Assembly: GCA_903933475.1 (NCBI GenBank)
Contig: CAIZKE010000208.1
Coordinates: 1 to 49,698 of the forward strand
Origin: an uncultured Alphaproteobacteria bacterium
GTDB lineage: Bacteria; Pseudomonadota; Alphaproteobacteria; Caulobacterales; Caulobacteraceae
Length of the DNA: 49,698 bases
Reading direction: 5' to 3'
Below the pieces are notes generated by a model. It was not told the origin of the DNA. It did not search any database and saw only the letters and a list, made by a program, of their open reading frames with translations. Position numbers and translations under genes: made by a program. Shown here in pieces: positions 18,724 through 27,319 of this stretch (position 1 is its first letter; every line of letters starts with the position of its first letter).

Positions 18724-19407
18724 ATGAGTCGTTTCCCATCTCGCTGTCCGGGGGTCCTCGACGGACTTGGCCTCGGCCTCGGGCTGGGGCTGGCCCTCGC
18801 CTTGGTGGGGCCGGTCTCTGCCGCGCCTTTGGCCGCCCAGGGGCCACAGGCGAAGGTACCGGACTCGGCGTCAGGCCTGTTCGTCAGCCCCTTCGGCGAG
18901 CCCTTTCGTTCTTCCCACGGACTTGCGGACTGGTTCGCCGGTGCGGATGGCGACCATGACGGCGTCCTGACCCTCAAGGAGTTCACCGCCGACGGACTGC
19001 GCTTCCTGACCGTGCTCGACACCGACAAGGACGGCCGGGTCGACGGTTTCGAGAATACGACCTACGAAAATGAGGTCGCGCCTGAGATCCTGCCCCAGTC
19101 CGCTGCCTTCCGGCCGGGCCGAGAGGATGACGAGGGGGCGGGGGCCCGGGCGCCCCGAGCCCGCGGCCTGGAGGGCGCCTCGACCTTCGGCCTGCTGGAC
19201 GAACCCCAGCCCGTCCGAGGCGCTGACCTGAACTATGACGGCAAGATCACCGCCGCCGAACAGGCCAAGGCCGCAGCCCGCAGGTTCGCGATCCTCGATC
19301 CGGAAGCAACCGGCGAACTCGTCCTGCCGGCCCTGCAGTCAAGGATGACCGCCCGCCAGGTGCCGCCGAACAGCTTCGGGCGCTTTTTCAGGCGGCGGCA
19401 GGACTGA
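18724..19407 (+). CDS. Exported EF-hand calcium-binding protein
   Basis: 227 residues from the ATG at 18724. The signal peptide contains a Gly-Leu repeat (LGLGLGLGLALAL) and cleaves near SAAP. Three canonical EF-hand loops are visible: DGDHDGVLTLKEF, DTDKDGRVDGFE and DLNYDGKITAAEQ, plus a degenerate fourth, DPEATGELVLPAL. It should bind calcium in the periplasm or outside the cell; no enzymatic domain is present. A low-complexity Gly/Ala/Arg/Asp stretch separates the loop pairs. Its last 20 bp overlap the convergent YmdB-type gene, so the two stops sit inside each other's coding sequence. Confidence 0.85.
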   Translation: MSRFPSRCPGVLDGLGLGLGLGLALALVGPVSAAPLAAQGPQAKVPDSASGLFVSPFGEPFRSSHGLADWFAGADGDHDGVLTLKEFTADGLRFLTVLDTDKDGRVDGFENTTYENEVAPEILPQSAAFRPGREDDEGAGARAPRARGLEGASTFGLLDEPQPVRGADLNYDGKITAAEQAKAAARRFAILDPEATGELVLPALQSRMTARQVPPNSFGRFFRRRQD

Positions 19408-20224
19408 GGTCGGGGACCGTCTCGGCCAGGCGCCCGCCGATCCGGATAGGCGCGATGCGGCGGGCCAGGCCCGTGGCGTCGTCGGTTTCCACGAAGACGC
19501 CGCAGACCGTCGCGGGCCCCTCCGCCGGGCGGAAGCGACCACCGGAAATCCGGGTGGTGAATCGCCGGATCGGTTCTTCCTTCATGTTGCCGATGACGCT
19601 GTCATAGTCGGCGCAGGCGCCTGCGTCGGTCTGGTATGCGGTGCCCCCCGGCAGGATCTGGGCATCGGCGGTGGGGACGTGGGTATGGGTCCCGACCACC
19701 AGGCTGGCCCGCCCATCGCAGAAGTGGCCCATGGCCATCTTCTCCGAGGTGACTTCGGCGTGCATGTCGACCACGATGGCGTCGGCCACCATGCCCAGGG
19801 GCGACTTCTCCAGTTCCCGGTCCACGGCGGCGAAGGGATCGTCCAGGCTGTCCATGTGGATGCGGCCCAGGAGGTTGATCACCAGAATCCGTTGGCCGCG
19901 GCGGGTCTCGAAGAGGTTGGCGCCCAGGCCCGGAGCGTCGGCCAGGACAGGATAGTTCAGGGGCCGGATCAGCCGAGGCTCGCGGACGATGTAGGTCAGG
20001 GCTTCCTTCTGGTCCCAGGCGTGGTTGCCCAGGGTCAGGCAGTCGGCACCGGCGTCGAACAGGTCCCGGGCGGTCCGCTCGGTAATGCCGAAGCCCGCTG
20101 CCGCGTTCTCTGCGTTGATGATGACGAACTCCAGGTCGAGTCGCCGGCGCAGGCCCGGCAGGTGGTCGGCGAGACCGTCCCGGCCGGATTTCCCGACCAC
20201 GTCTCCGAAAAAGGCGAAGCGCAT
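19388..20224 (-). CDS. YmdB/TIGR00282-family metallophosphoesterase
   Basis: 278 residues. The metal-binding motifs of the family appear in order: FFGDVVGKSGR, INAENAAAGFG, GNHAWD, DMHAEVTSEK and GTHTHVPTAD. Bacillus YmdB is a 2',3'-cyclic nucleotide phosphodiesterase needed for developmental decisions; the same chemistry is expected here but the biological role is not known. It follows the FTHF cyclo-ligase gene by nine bases on the same strand, so the two are probably one operon, downstream of the 6S RNA. Confidence 0.93.
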   Translation of the reverse strand: MRFAFFGDVVGKSGRDGLADHLPGLRRRLDLEFVIINAENAAAGFGITERTARDLFDAGADCLTLGNHAWDQKEALTYIVREPRLIRPLNYPVLADAPGLGANLFETRRGQRILVINLLGRIHMDSLDDPFAAVDRELEKSPLGMVADAIVVDMHAEVTSEKMAMGHFCDGRASLVVGTHTHVPTADAQILPGGTAYQTDAGACADYDSVIGNMKEEPIRRFTTRISGGRFRPAEGPATVCGVFVETDDATGLARRIAPIRIGGRLAETVPDLSPAAA

Positions 20225-20233
20225 TCTGTTCCT

Positions 20234-20818
20234 TCAGGCCTGTGGGAGGCGGCGGTATCCGGCCTCGGTGAGGACGGCGTCAAGAAGCTGATCGTGGGGC
20301 TCAAGGTCAAGCCTGTCCACCTCCTGGCCGGCATAGGCCAGACCGAGGACGAAGACCGGGCCGGTCCGGCGCAGTTCGGCAAGGGCCCTGTCGTAATGCC
20401 CGCCGCCCTGGCCCAGCCGTCCGCCGAAGCGGTCGAAGGCCAGGAGGGGGGCGATCACCAGATCAGGTCTTTTCTCTTCTGCGTCTTGCGACGGCGCCGG
20501 CAGCCCTGAGGCGTCGGGTTCGAGCGGGCCTCCAGGCGGCGCTGAGAGGAACCGCATCCGACCTTCACCCGAGACGTGCGGCAGAAGCCTTTCTGCGCCC
20601 AGGACCATCAGGCGCAGGGCCAAGGGGCCGGAGTCGATCTCGCCGCCGGCCGGGAGGTAGGCCGCGAAGGCGCGAAGCGGGGGTAGGGCTGCGTCCTGAA
20701 GGCACCGGGCAGCCTCTTCACCGGCGTCCGGCCGTGCTGCCGCCAGTTCACGCCTCAACCGCCTGAGCTGTGTGCGCAGGTCCTTGCGTGTGTTCCGTTC
20801 GGCGGGACGGGTCGGCAA
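20234..20818 (-). CDS. 5-formyltetrahydrofolate cyclo-ligase
   Basis: 194 residues if started at the TTG at 20818; no ATG lies near the expected N-terminus. The basic opening RKDLRTQLRRLRREL and the ATP/folate signature GGRLGQGGGHYDRAL (about 131-145) identify the family. It converts 5-formyl-THF to 5,10-methenyl-THF using ATP. In many proteobacteria this gene (ygfA) lies directly downstream of the 6S RNA gene and zapA, and the same order is present here. It may be transcribed by read-through from the 6S promoter. Confidence 0.93.
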   Translation of the reverse strand: MPTRPAERNTRKDLRTQLRRLRRELAAARPDAGEEAARCLQDAALPPLRAFAAYLPAGGEIDSGPLALRLMVLGAERLLPHVSGEGRMRFLSAPPGGPLEPDASGLPAPSQDAEEKRPDLVIAPLLAFDRFGGRLGQGGGHYDRALAELRRTGPVFVLGLAYAGQEVDRLDLEPHDQLLDAVLTEAGYRRLPQA

Positions 20819-20821
20819 GTG

Positions 20822-20961
20822 AGGTCCGGAAGATAAGGTGGCGGCGCCGCGGGAACCGTGAAGGACTGTTTAATCCCCTCGACCTGGATAACCAGGTGGG
20901 CACCGTGTGCCCGGGTCCACGGACCCGGCCAGGGACAGCTCCCTTTGAGTGAATTAAGGTC
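20822..20961 (-). ncRNA. ssrS: 6S RNA (SsrS), candidate
   Basis: A 237-bp gap between zapA and FTHF cyclo-ligase is where 6S RNA is found in most proteobacteria. On the minus strand it folds into three perfect consecutive hairpins (GGGTCC-GT-GGACCC; GGGCAC-ACG-GTGCCC; ACCTGG-TTAT-CCAGGT) followed by GAGGGGATT, resembling alphaproteobacterial 6S sequences as I recall them. A good promoter ends just upstream. The 5' end (about 20961) is set from that promoter and the 3' end is a guess; it may reach the start of the next gene. 6S RNA mimics an open promoter and sequesters sigma-70 RNA polymerase. Confidence 0.65.
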
Positions 20962-20967
20962 GCTGGG

Positions 20968-20997
20968 ATAATTCGCCTTCGACGCGAGCCGCAGCAA
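20968..20997 (-). promoter_or_regulatory. Promoter of the 6S RNA candidate
   Basis: Minus-strand TTGCTG (20992-20997) and AATTAT (20968-20973) are 18 bp apart, giving a start near 20961. It lies in the otherwise non-coding zapA/cyclo-ligase gap. Confidence 0.55.
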
Positions 20998-21055
20998 GAC
21001 CCGCCGTCTATTAACTTAGGCCACGGGGGGGCCTGCGGCAAGGTGGCCTGGCCAA

Positions 21056-21382
21056 TCAGGCGCCTGCCAGCCTCTCGATTCTTCGCGCGGCGGCCTCCAG
21101 GGCTGCAGTGGCCCGGCTTTCCGCCGAGCCGGCCTCGGCCTGAAGCCGGGCGTGGTCGGCCTCCAGCCCGGAGACACGTCCGCGCAAATCCGACAGTTCG
21201 TCCGCCAGGAGCAGGGCGGCCATCAGGAAGAGCCGGGTCTCGCCCAGCTGGCCGACATCCTGCGATACCTGCCGCACCTGGGTGTCGAAGAGCTTCGCCA
21301 GCTCGGTCAGGTGGGCTTCCTGGCCGTCCTCGCAGCCAACCACATAGGGCCGGCCGTTCACGCTGAGGGTTACCTGGGCCAT
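21056..21382 (-). CDS. zapA: Cell division protein ZapA
   Basis: 108 residues. The N-terminal globular part (VTLSVNGRPYVVGCEDGQE, about 4-22) and the coiled-coil C-terminus are those of ZapA, which cross-links FtsZ filaments at the division ring. The C-terminal half is Ala/Glu/Arg-rich and long for the family. It starts three bases after the stop of the upstream coiled-coil gene, and the 6S RNA candidate follows downstream. Confidence 0.93.
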   Translation of the reverse strand: MAQVTLSVNGRPYVVGCEDGQEAHLTELAKLFDTQVRQVSQDVGQLGETRLFLMAALLLADELSDLRGRVSGLEADHARLQAEAGSAESRATAALEAAARRIERLAGA

Positions 21383-21385
21383 GGT

Positions 21386-21649
21386 TCAGCCTCCCCGTCC
21401 GGTGTCGAGCAGGGCCTCGATCTCGGCAATCGCATTCCCGAGGGCCCGGGACGCCTCCGCCCCCGCCGCCGCCAGTGCGCCTTCGCGCTCGCGGCTGCGC
21501 TCGAGCTCTGCCGCCAGACCGTTCCGAGCGGGATCAAAGAGTTCGCCGGCGCCTGCGGAGGACCGCCCCGCCAACGCCTGCTCGAGCAGGGCAAGGGCGC
21601 GGTCCAGGCGGCGCGCGGCCTGGTCAAGAGGGGATTCGTCCTGGGCCAT
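21386..21649 (-). CDS. Small coiled-coil protein, DUF4164-like
   Basis: 87 residues, almost entirely helical, with heptad-like spacing of Leu/Ala and many Arg/Glu. No catalytic residue, signal or membrane helix is seen. Short proteins of this kind (DUF4164 type) occur immediately upstream of zapA in alphaproteobacteria; in Caulobacter the protein encoded beside zapA (ZauP) works with ZapA, so a similar partner role is likely here. A GCTATAC element at about 21677-21683 on the minus strand may be part of its promoter. Confidence 0.75.
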   Translation of the reverse strand: MAQDESPLDQAARRLDRALALLEQALAGRSSAGAGELFDPARNGLAAELERSREREGALAAAGAEASRALGNAIAEIEALLDTGRGG

Positions 21650-21780
21650 GGGGGACTCCGGAGGTTGTCAGAACTGTATAGCGCCATCCGGCGCGCCGCC
21701 GGAACCACTTACGTTTCTTGACCCTTCCGATCCCCTGTGCGAGGCCCAACTTCCTTTCCGCCGCCAACCGGATTCCCGCC

Positions 21781-23754
21781 ATGCCTGTCTCGCCCGTCAA
21801 AATGGCCGATGCCATCCGCGTCCTTTCCATGGATGCGGTGCACAGGGCGAAATCCGGCCACCAGGGCATGCCCATGGGTATGGCGGACGTCGCCACCGTG
21901 CTCTGGACCAAGTTCCTGAAGTTCGACGCCTCCCGCCCTGACTGGGCGGACCGGGATCGCTTTGTCCTGTCCGCCGGGCACGGCTCCATGCTGCTCTACG
22001 CCCTGCTGCACCTGACCGGCTACAAGGCCGTCACGATGGACCAGATCCGGGACTTCCGGCAGTGGGGCTCCAGGACTCCCGGCCACCCGGAGTTCGGCCA
22101 TACGCCAGGGGTGGAGACCACCACCGGTCCCCTCGGCCAGGGCCTTGCCACCGCCGTGGGCATGGCCATGGCCGAACGCCACCTGGCCGCCCGGTTCGGC
22201 GAGGACCTCGTCGATCACCGCACCTGGGTCATCGCCGGGGACGGCTGCCTGATGGAGGGCGTGAGCCACGAGGCTGCCTCCATCGCCGGGCGCTTCGGCC
22301 TGAACCGGCTGACCGTCCTCTTCGACGACAACAACACCACCATCGACGGCGTCGCGACCATCGCCGAGACGGGCGACCAACTGGCTCGGTTCAAGGCCTA
22401 TGGCTGGGCCGTGAAGGCCGTGGATGGCCATGACCACGGCAGGATCGCTGCCGCCCTGCGCTGGGCGGTGAAGCAGGATCGTCCGACCCTGATCGCCTGC
22501 CGCACGCACATCTCGAAGGGTGCGGGCCCCAAGGAGGGCGATCCCCACAGCCACGGCTACACCCTGTTCGACGCCGAGATCGCCGAGGCCCGCAAGGCCA
22601 TGGGCTGGGACCTGCCCCCGTTTGAGCTGCCGGACGACCTGGTCAGGACCTGGCGCCGGGCGGGCCGCCGGGGCGTGCGGGCTCGCAAGGCCTGGCAGGC
22701 GCGACTGGCTGGCTCTGTGAAAGGATCGGACTTCCAGCGCGCCGTCGCCGGCGACCTGCCCGCCGACGCCTTCGCCGCCCTCGACGCCCACATCGCCGCC
22801 GCTGTGGAGGCCCGGCCCGCCGCCGCCACCCGCCAGCATTCCGGCGCGGCCCTGGACCACCTGTTCCCGGCCATCCCGGAAATGATCGGCGGCTCCGCCG
22901 ACCTGACGGGGTCGAATAACACCTTCGTCAAGGGCACGGCTGCCTTCGACGTCCCGGACTATGCCGGCCGCTATGTCCACTGGGGCGTGCGCGAGCACGG
23001 CATGGCTGCGGCCATGAACGGCATGGCCCTGCACGGCGGGGTGATCCCCTTCTCGGGCACCTTCCTGGTCTTCTCGGACTATTCCCGGCCCGCCATCCGC
23101 CTGGGTGCCCTGATGGGGGCCAGGGTCGTCCACGTCATGACCCACGACTCCATCGGGGTGGGAGAGGACGGGCCGACCCACCAGCCGGTGGAGCACGTGG
23201 CCTCGCTCCGGGCCATGCCCAACCTCCTGGTCTTCCGCCCGGCCGACGCCGTGGAGACTGCCGAGTGCTGGAAGCTGGCCGTCTCGGCCCGAACCACCTC
23301 CTCGGTCATGGCCCTGTCCCGCCAGAAGGCCCCTGCCGTGCGCACTGCCGCCTCGGGTGAAAACCTCTCGGCCCACGGCGCCTACCAGCTGGCCGCCGCC
23401 GGCTCGCCAGCCCGGGTCACCCTGTTCGCCTCCGGAACCGAGGTCGCCGTGGCCCTGGCGGCTCGCGACCTGCTCGAGGCCGAAGGGATCGGGACCCGCG
23501 TGGTCTCCACCCCCTGCTGGGAGCTCTTCGAGGCCCAGACCGACCGCTACAAGGCGGCGGTCATCGGCGAGACCGAGGTGAAGGCCGCGGTCGAGGCGGG
23601 CGTGCGCATGGGCTGGGACCGCTTCATCGGCCCGGACGGCGTCTTCGTGGGCATGGAGGGCTTTGGCGCCTCGGCCCCGGCCGAGCGCCTCTACGAGGCG
23701 TTCGGCATCACCGCCCGGGCGGTGGCCGACGCCGTCCGCCAGAAGCTGGGCTGA
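21781..23754 (+). CDS. tkt: Transketolase
   Basis: 657 residues from the ATG at 21781 (MPVSPVKMADAIR). The thiamine diphosphate motif starts at GDGCLMEG (153-160), with H27, H67 and H101-type active-site histidines. The pyrimidine-domain REHG glutamate (WGVREHGMAAAMNG) and the transketolase signature THDSIGVGEDGPTHQPVEH are intact. It moves two-carbon units between sugar phosphates in the pentose phosphate pathway. It is followed after three bases by purT and then the gap-pgk-fba block. A TTGACC at 21718 could be a -35, but no matching -10 was found. Confidence 0.97.
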   Translation: MPVSPVKMADAIRVLSMDAVHRAKSGHQGMPMGMADVATVLWTKFLKFDASRPDWADRDRFVLSAGHGSMLLYALLHLTGYKAVTMDQIRDFRQWGSRTPGHPEFGHTPGVETTTGPLGQGLATAVGMAMAERHLAARFGEDLVDHRTWVIAGDGCLMEGVSHEAASIAGRFGLNRLTVLFDDNNTTIDGVATIAETGDQLARFKAYGWAVKAVDGHDHGRIAAALRWAVKQDRPTLIACRTHISKGAGPKEGDPHSHGYTLFDAEIAEARKAMGWDLPPFELPDDLVRTWRRAGRRGVRARKAWQARLAGSVKGSDFQRAVAGDLPADAFAALDAHIAAAVEARPAAATRQHSGAALDHLFPAIPEMIGGSADLTGSNNTFVKGTAAFDVPDYAGRYVHWGVREHGMAAAMNGMALHGGVIPFSGTFLVFSDYSRPAIRLGALMGARVVHVMTHDSIGVGEDGPTHQPVEHVASLRAMPNLLVFRPADAVETAECWKLAVSARTTSSVMALSRQKAPAVRTAASGENLSAHGAYQLAAAGSPARVTLFASGTEVAVALAARDLLEAEGIGTRVVSTPCWELFEAQTDRYKAAVIGETEVKAAVEAGVRMGWDRFIGPDGVFVGMEGFGASAPAERLYEAFGITARAVADAVRQKLG

Positions 23755-23757
23755 GCC

Positions 23758-24969
23758 GTGGCCGCGCCCTCCCGCCTGGGCACGCCCCTGTCGCCCTCCG
23801 CCGTGAGGGTGCTTCTCCTGGGCTCGGGCGAACTGGGCAAGGAGGTGGCAATCGAGCTGCAGCGCCTGGGCTGTGAGGTTATTGCCGCTGACCGCTATGC
23901 CGACGCCCCGGCCATGCAGGTCGCCCACCGCAGCCATGTCCTGGCCATGACCGATGCCGCGGCCCTGAGGGCCCTGGTCGAGGCCGAGCGACCGCACCTG
24001 ATCGTGCCTGAGATCGAGGCCATCGCCACGGATGAACTGGTGCGGATCGAGGCCGAGGGCCTGGCGACCGTCATCCCCACGGCTCGCGCCGCCCAGCTGA
24101 CCATGAACCGCGAGGGCATCCGACGCCTGGCCGCCGAGACCCTGGGCCTGCCCACCTCGCCCTATGCCTTTGCCAGTTCGGAGGCTGAATTGGCCGACGC
24201 AGCGGCCCGGGTCACGGGCTTCCCCTGCTTCGTCAAGCCGGTGATGAGCTCTTCGGGCAAGGGCCAGTCCTTTGTCGAGGACCCCGCGGGGATCACCGAA
24301 GCCTGGCGCTATGCCCTGGAGGCGGGCCGGGTGGAGCAGGCCCGGGTCATCGTCGAGGGCCGGGTCGCCTTTGACTATGAGATCACCCAGCTGACGGTCC
24401 GCAGCCTGGGCGCTGACGGTTCCGTTCGCACCGACTTCTGCGCGCCCATCGGCCACCGCCAGGTCAAGGGCGACTATGTCGAAAGCTGGCAGCCCCAGCC
24501 CATGTCCGACCTCGCCCTGGAGCGCGCCCGCGGGATCGCCGAGGCAGTCACGGACGAGTTGGGTGGCCTGGGGCTCTTCGGGGTCGAGCTCTTCGTAAAG
24601 GGCGACGAGGTCTGGTTCTCGGAAGTCAGCCCCCGGCCGCATGACACGGGCCTGGTCACCCTGGCCACCCAGGCCCAGAGCGAGTTCGCCCTCCACGCCC
24701 GGGCCATACTCGGCCTGCCAGTGGACGCCAGCCTGCGCGAGACCGGCGCCAGCGCGGTGATCTACGGCGGCCTGGAGGCCCGGGGCGTGGCCTTCGAAGG
24801 GGTCGCCGAAGCCCTTTCCGTGCCGGGCGCGGACCTGCGGCTGTTCGCCAAGCCCGAAGCCTTCGAGCGCCGCCGTATGGGGGTGGCCCTGGCCCGGGCG
24901 GAGGACATCGAGACCGCCCGCGAGCGGGCCCTTGAGGCCGCCTCCCGGGTGCGGGTGGTCCGCGCCTGA
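23758..24969 (+). CDS. purT: Formate-dependent phosphoribosylglycinamide formyltransferase (GAR transformylase 2)
   Basis: 403 residues from a GTG at 23758, three bases after the tkt stop, so translation is probably coupled. An N-terminal preATP-grasp domain (VLLLGSGELGKEVAIELQRLG, about 18-38) leads into an ATP-grasp domain with VKPVMSSSGKGQS and the metal-binding FFGVEL/FSEVSPRPHDTG equivalents (LFGVELFV, FSEVSPRPHDTG). PurT makes formyl-GAR from formate and ATP in purine synthesis, independent of folate. It is unusual company for sugar-phosphate genes but the identification is clear. Confidence 0.95.
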   Translation: MAAPSRLGTPLSPSAVRVLLLGSGELGKEVAIELQRLGCEVIAADRYADAPAMQVAHRSHVLAMTDAAALRALVEAERPHLIVPEIEAIATDELVRIEAEGLATVIPTARAAQLTMNREGIRRLAAETLGLPTSPYAFASSEAELADAAARVTGFPCFVKPVMSSSGKGQSFVEDPAGITEAWRYALEAGRVEQARVIVEGRVAFDYEITQLTVRSLGADGSVRTDFCAPIGHRQVKGDYVESWQPQPMSDLALERARGIAEAVTDELGGLGLFGVELFVKGDEVWFSEVSPRPHDTGLVTLATQAQSEFALHARAILGLPVDASLRETGASAVIYGGLEARGVAFEGVAEALSVPGADLRLFAKPEAFERRRMGVALARAEDIETARERALEAASRVRVVRA

Positions 24970-25023
24970 ACCCCTCGATCCGTGCGCCGGAGGGAGCGGT
25001 CGCCGAAACCGCCCCGGTCAGGG

Positions 25024-25052
25024 TTGACTTCCCCCTCGCGGACCTAAAAAAC
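25024..25052 (+). promoter_or_regulatory. Promoter of gap-pgk-fba
   Basis: TTGACTT (25024-25030) and CCTAAAAAAC (25043-25052) match the Caulobacter housekeeping promoter pattern with a short spacer. The element lies 41 bp upstream of the gap start in the 123-bp gap after purT. Confidence 0.6.
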
Positions 25053-25092
25053 CGCGACGAAATACCCCGCGTGAAGGTTCGGAGACCGATTC

Positions 25093-26100
25093 ATGACTGT
25101 GCGTGTCGCCATCAACGGATTCGGCCGGATCGGCCGCAATATCCTGCGCTCCCTGGTCGAGCATGGCCGCACCGACATCGAGGTCGTCGCGATCAACGAC
25201 CTGGGTCCGGTTGAGACCAACGCCCACCTGTTTCGATACGACAGCGTCCATGGCCGCTTCGCCGGCGAAGTGAAGGTGGACGGCGACACGATCGATGTTG
25301 GCCGCGGCAGGATCAAGGTCACCGCCGTTCGCGACCCGGCCGAGCTGCCGCACCGCGACCTGGGCGTCGACATCGCCTTCGAGTGCACCGGCATCTTCAC
25401 CTCCAGGGACAAGGCCAGCGCCCACCTGGCAGCCGGTGCCAAGCGGGTCCTGGTCAGCGCGCCCTGCGACAATGCCGACAAGACCATCGTCTATGGGGTC
25501 AACCACAACACCCTGACCGCCGCCGACCTGGTGGTGTCCAACGCCTCGTGCACCACCAACTGCCTCGCCCCTGTGGCCAAGGTGCTTCAGGACCTGGCCG
25601 GCATCGAGCGCGGCTACATGACCACCATCCACTCCTACACAGGCGACCAGCCGACGCTGGATACCATGCACAAGGACCTCTACCGCGCCCGCGCTGCGGC
25701 CATGTCCATGATCCCGACCTCCACCGGGGCGGCCAAGGCCCTGGGCCTGGTCATCCCGGAACTGCAGGGCAAGCTCGACGGCTCTTCCATCCGTGTGCCG
25801 ACGCCGAATGTCTCGGTGATCGACCTGGTCTGGACCCCGGGCCGCACACTGACCGTCAAGGAAATCAACGACGCCCTGCGCGCCGCCGCCGAAGGTCCCC
25901 TGAAGGGGGTGCTGGCAGTCACCGATGAGGCCCTGGTCTCCACCGACTTCAACCACGTGGCGGCGTCCTCGACCGTGGCCCTGGCCCAGACCCAGGTGAT
26001 TGACGGCGGCCTCGGCCGGATCCTGTCCTGGTACGACAACGAGTGGGGCTTCTCCTCACGGATGAGCGACACCGCCATGGCCATGGCCCGCCTGATCTGA
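25093..26100 (+). CDS. gap: Type I glyceraldehyde-3-phosphate dehydrogenase
   Basis: 335 residues. The Rossmann opening VAINGFGRIGRN, Asp36 after the second strand (IND) suited to NAD, catalytic C153 in SNASCTTNCLAP and the substrate-site HSYTGDQ are present. It interconverts glyceraldehyde-3-phosphate and 1,3-bisphosphoglycerate. The residue pattern fits the glycolytic GapA type; a NADP preference is less likely given Asp36. It is first in a tight gap-pgk-fba unit (pgk begins four bases after its stop). Confidence 0.97.
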   Translation: MTVRVAINGFGRIGRNILRSLVEHGRTDIEVVAINDLGPVETNAHLFRYDSVHGRFAGEVKVDGDTIDVGRGRIKVTAVRDPAELPHRDLGVDIAFECTGIFTSRDKASAHLAAGAKRVLVSAPCDNADKTIVYGVNHNTLTAADLVVSNASCTTNCLAPVAKVLQDLAGIERGYMTTIHSYTGDQPTLDTMHKDLYRARAAAMSMIPTSTGAAKALGLVIPELQGKLDGSSIRVPTPNVSVIDLVWTPGRTLTVKEINDALRAAAEGPLKGVLAVTDEALVSTDFNHVAASSTVALAQTQVIDGGLGRILSWYDNEWGFSSRMSDTAMAMARLI

Positions 26101-26104
26101 GCCC

Positions 26105-27307
26105 ATGGCCTTCCAGACCCTTGACGACGTTTCCCTGGCCGGGGTCAGGGCCCTGGTGCGGGTGGATTTCAATGTCCCCATGGCCGACGGCGTCGTCACT
26201 GACGATACCCGCCTGAGGGCTGCGGTCCCGACCATTGAGAAGCTGCGCGCCGGCGGGGCGAAGGTGATCCTCCTGGCCCACTTTGACCGGCCCAAGGGCA
26301 AGTGGGTCCAGGAGATGAGCCTTGCCCCCATCGCCCCGGCCCTGACGGCGGTCCTGGGGTGCCCCGTGGCCTTTGTTGCCGACTGCGCCGGCAAGGATGT
26401 CGAAGCCGCCGTCGTCGCCATGGCCCCCGGCGACGTGATCCTGCTGGAAAACGTCCGCTTCTATCCGGGCGAGGAGGCCAACGATCCAGCCTTCGCCCGC
26501 GCCCTGGCCGCCAATGGCGACCTCTACGTCAACGACGCCTTCTCGGCCGCCCACCGGGCCCACGCCTCCACCGAAGGCCTGGCCCATATCCTTCCCGCCT
26601 GCGCCGGTGAACAGATGCGGCTGGAGCTGAACGCTCTGGACCGCGCCCTGGGCCGGCCCGAGCGCCCGGTGATGGGCATTGTCGGCGGATCAAAGGTCTC
26701 GACCAAGCTGGACCTCCTCTCCAACCTCGTCACCCGCCTGGACAAGCTGGCCATCGGCGGGGGCATGGCCAACACCTTCCTCTTCGCCCAGGGGCATGAG
26801 GTCGGCGCCTCCTACTGCGAGAAGGACCTTGCGGACACGGCGCGGGAGATCATCCGCCTGGCCGGCCAGCACAACTGCAAGCTCTTCCTGCCCATCGACA
26901 TTGTCGTCGCCGAGAAGCTGGCGCCCGGCGCCCCGGCCCGGGTGCGCGAGCTGGGCGCCATGGACGACGAGGAGCGGATCCTCGACGCCGGCCCCAAGAC
27001 CGTGGAGCGCCTGCGCCGGGCCATGGCCAACTCAAAGACCCTAGTCTGGAACGGCCCCCTCGGCGTCTTCGAGATGCCGCCCTTCGACCGGGGAACGGTG
27101 GAGGCCGCCCGTGCCGCCGCCGACCTGGTCAAGGCCGGCAAGCTGGTGGCGGTGGCCGGCGGGGGCGATACAGTGGCGGCCCTGCATCATGCAGGCTGCG
27201 CCGACGATTTCACCTTTGTCTCGACGGCCGGCGGCGCCTTCCTGGAGTGGATGGAGGGCAAGATCCTGCCCGGCGTCGCCGCCCTGTCGAAACAGTCCCA
27301 ACGCTAA
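26105..27307 (+). CDS. pgk: Phosphoglycerate kinase
   Basis: 400 residues, normal length. The substrate-binding RVDFNVPMADG near the N-terminus, LAHFDRPKG (the LSHLGRPKG equivalent), the hinge, and the nucleotide-binding C-terminus VAVAGGGDTVAAL and FVSTAGGAFLEWMEG are intact. It transfers a phosphate from 1,3-bisphosphoglycerate to ADP. It lies between gap and fba (12-bp gap to fba). Confidence 0.97.
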   Translation: MAFQTLDDVSLAGVRALVRVDFNVPMADGVVTDDTRLRAAVPTIEKLRAGGAKVILLAHFDRPKGKWVQEMSLAPIAPALTAVLGCPVAFVADCAGKDVEAAVVAMAPGDVILLENVRFYPGEEANDPAFARALAANGDLYVNDAFSAAHRAHASTEGLAHILPACAGEQMRLELNALDRALGRPERPVMGIVGGSKVSTKLDLLSNLVTRLDKLAIGGGMANTFLFAQGHEVGASYCEKDLADTAREIIRLAGQHNCKLFLPIDIVVAEKLAPGAPARVRELGAMDDEERILDAGPKTVERLRRAMANSKTLVWNGPLGVFEMPPFDRGTVEAARAAADLVKAGKLVAVAGGGDTVAALHHAGCADDFTFVSTAGGAFLEWMEGKILPGVAALSKQSQR

Positions 27308-27319
27308 CGGAGACGGCAC

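Noticed and set aside
21718..21780. TTGACC at 21718 as a -35 for tkt
   Set aside because: No -10 of either E. coli or Caulobacter type follows at a suitable distance before the ATG at 21781.
21709..24696. A 995-codon open frame antisense to tkt and purT
   Set aside because: It mirrors the codon pattern of two unmistakable genes on plus. Its product is Gly/His/Asp/Gln-rich without recognisable motifs, as expected for an antisense shadow in GC-rich DNA. Similar long shadows lie opposite dnaX, fba and the VWA gene.
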